From Streptomyces sp. V3I8 (GTDB lineage Bacteria; Actinomycetota; Actinomycetes; Streptomycetales; Streptomycetaceae), in NCBI RefSeq assembly GCF_030817535.1, contig NZ_JAUSZL010000002.1, positions 2,480,001-2,544,000 on the forward strand: a stretch of 64,000 nt of DNA. The letters run 5' to 3'. A program made the position numbers and the translations under genes. The notes under the pieces were generated by a model. The model worked only from the letters and a program-made list of their open reading frames with translations, was not told where the DNA came from and searched no databases. Shown here one piece after another: positions 61,800-64,000 of this stretch (position 1 is its first letter; every line of letters begins with the position of its first letter).

Positions 61800-64000
<2,201 letters not shown>

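Overview
The window is high-GC actinobacterial chromosome, almost certainly core Streptomyces. GC is very high with strong third-position GC bias, GTG/TTG starts are frequent, and the gene order (siderophore synthetase, hflX, second RelA/SpoT homologue, dapF, miaA, miaB, gluRK/gluABCD, recX-recA, lhr-nei, dps, clgR-cinA-pgsA-rimO, ftsK, osaB-osaA, then a 23S-5S rRNA end) matches what I remember of the SCO57xx-SCO58xx region of S. coelicolor. No insertion sequence, prophage, integrase, CRISPR array or secondary-metabolite mega-gene is visible. This is housekeeping chromosome with a few lineage-specific oddities.

Left part (1-28 kb). A siderophore pair (IucA/IucC synthetase running off the left edge, plus a diaminobutyrate-type aminotransferase) faces two tandem, duplicated, lipoprotein-like trypsin-fold proteases. 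Next, mostly on the minus strand, come hflX, an M1 aminopeptidase, rshA, dapF, a small membrane protein, miaA, a LigB-fold protein and miaB. An orphan TAXI-type solute receptor precedes the GluR-GluK two-component system, which is divergent from the glutamate ABC transporter gluABCD. A flavin monooxygenase follows, then a cysteine dioxygenase-rhodanese operon preceded by a Cys-rich leader peptide.

Middle (28-47 kb). recA-recX has a textbook actinobacterial SOS box inside its promoter. Then come an AI-2E family membrane protein, DUF3046, a terpene-cyclase-like hypothetical, azlCD with an overlapping AraC regulator, a giant Lhr helicase, an Nei/Fpg DNA glycosylase, an SDR, a small membrane protein, Dps, and the rodZ-like / rimO-pgsA-cinA-clgR block.

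Right part (47-64 kb). ftsK is followed by the osmoadaptation pair osaB/osaA. OsaA is a soluble-looking hybrid histidine kinase of about 1,828 aa with a ten-unit HAMP array of exactly 92 aa per unit. It is divergent from an anti-sigma-kinase/PAS/GAF/PP2C protein. Then come tRNA-Thr(GGT), a DegT-like protein without the PLP-lysine segment, and the 3' end of an rRNA operon (5S and about 2.2 kb of 23S) on the minus strand.

Two otherwise well-conserved genes, gluB and lhr, each carry an apparent single-base insertion that breaks the frame. Two such events in one window suggest base-call errors in a draft assembly rather than true pseudogenes, but this needs raw-read confirmation. The most interesting regulatory object is the probable cysteine-sensing leader ORF at 26807-26893, whose start codon sits where a promoter would begin the transcript (leaderless).
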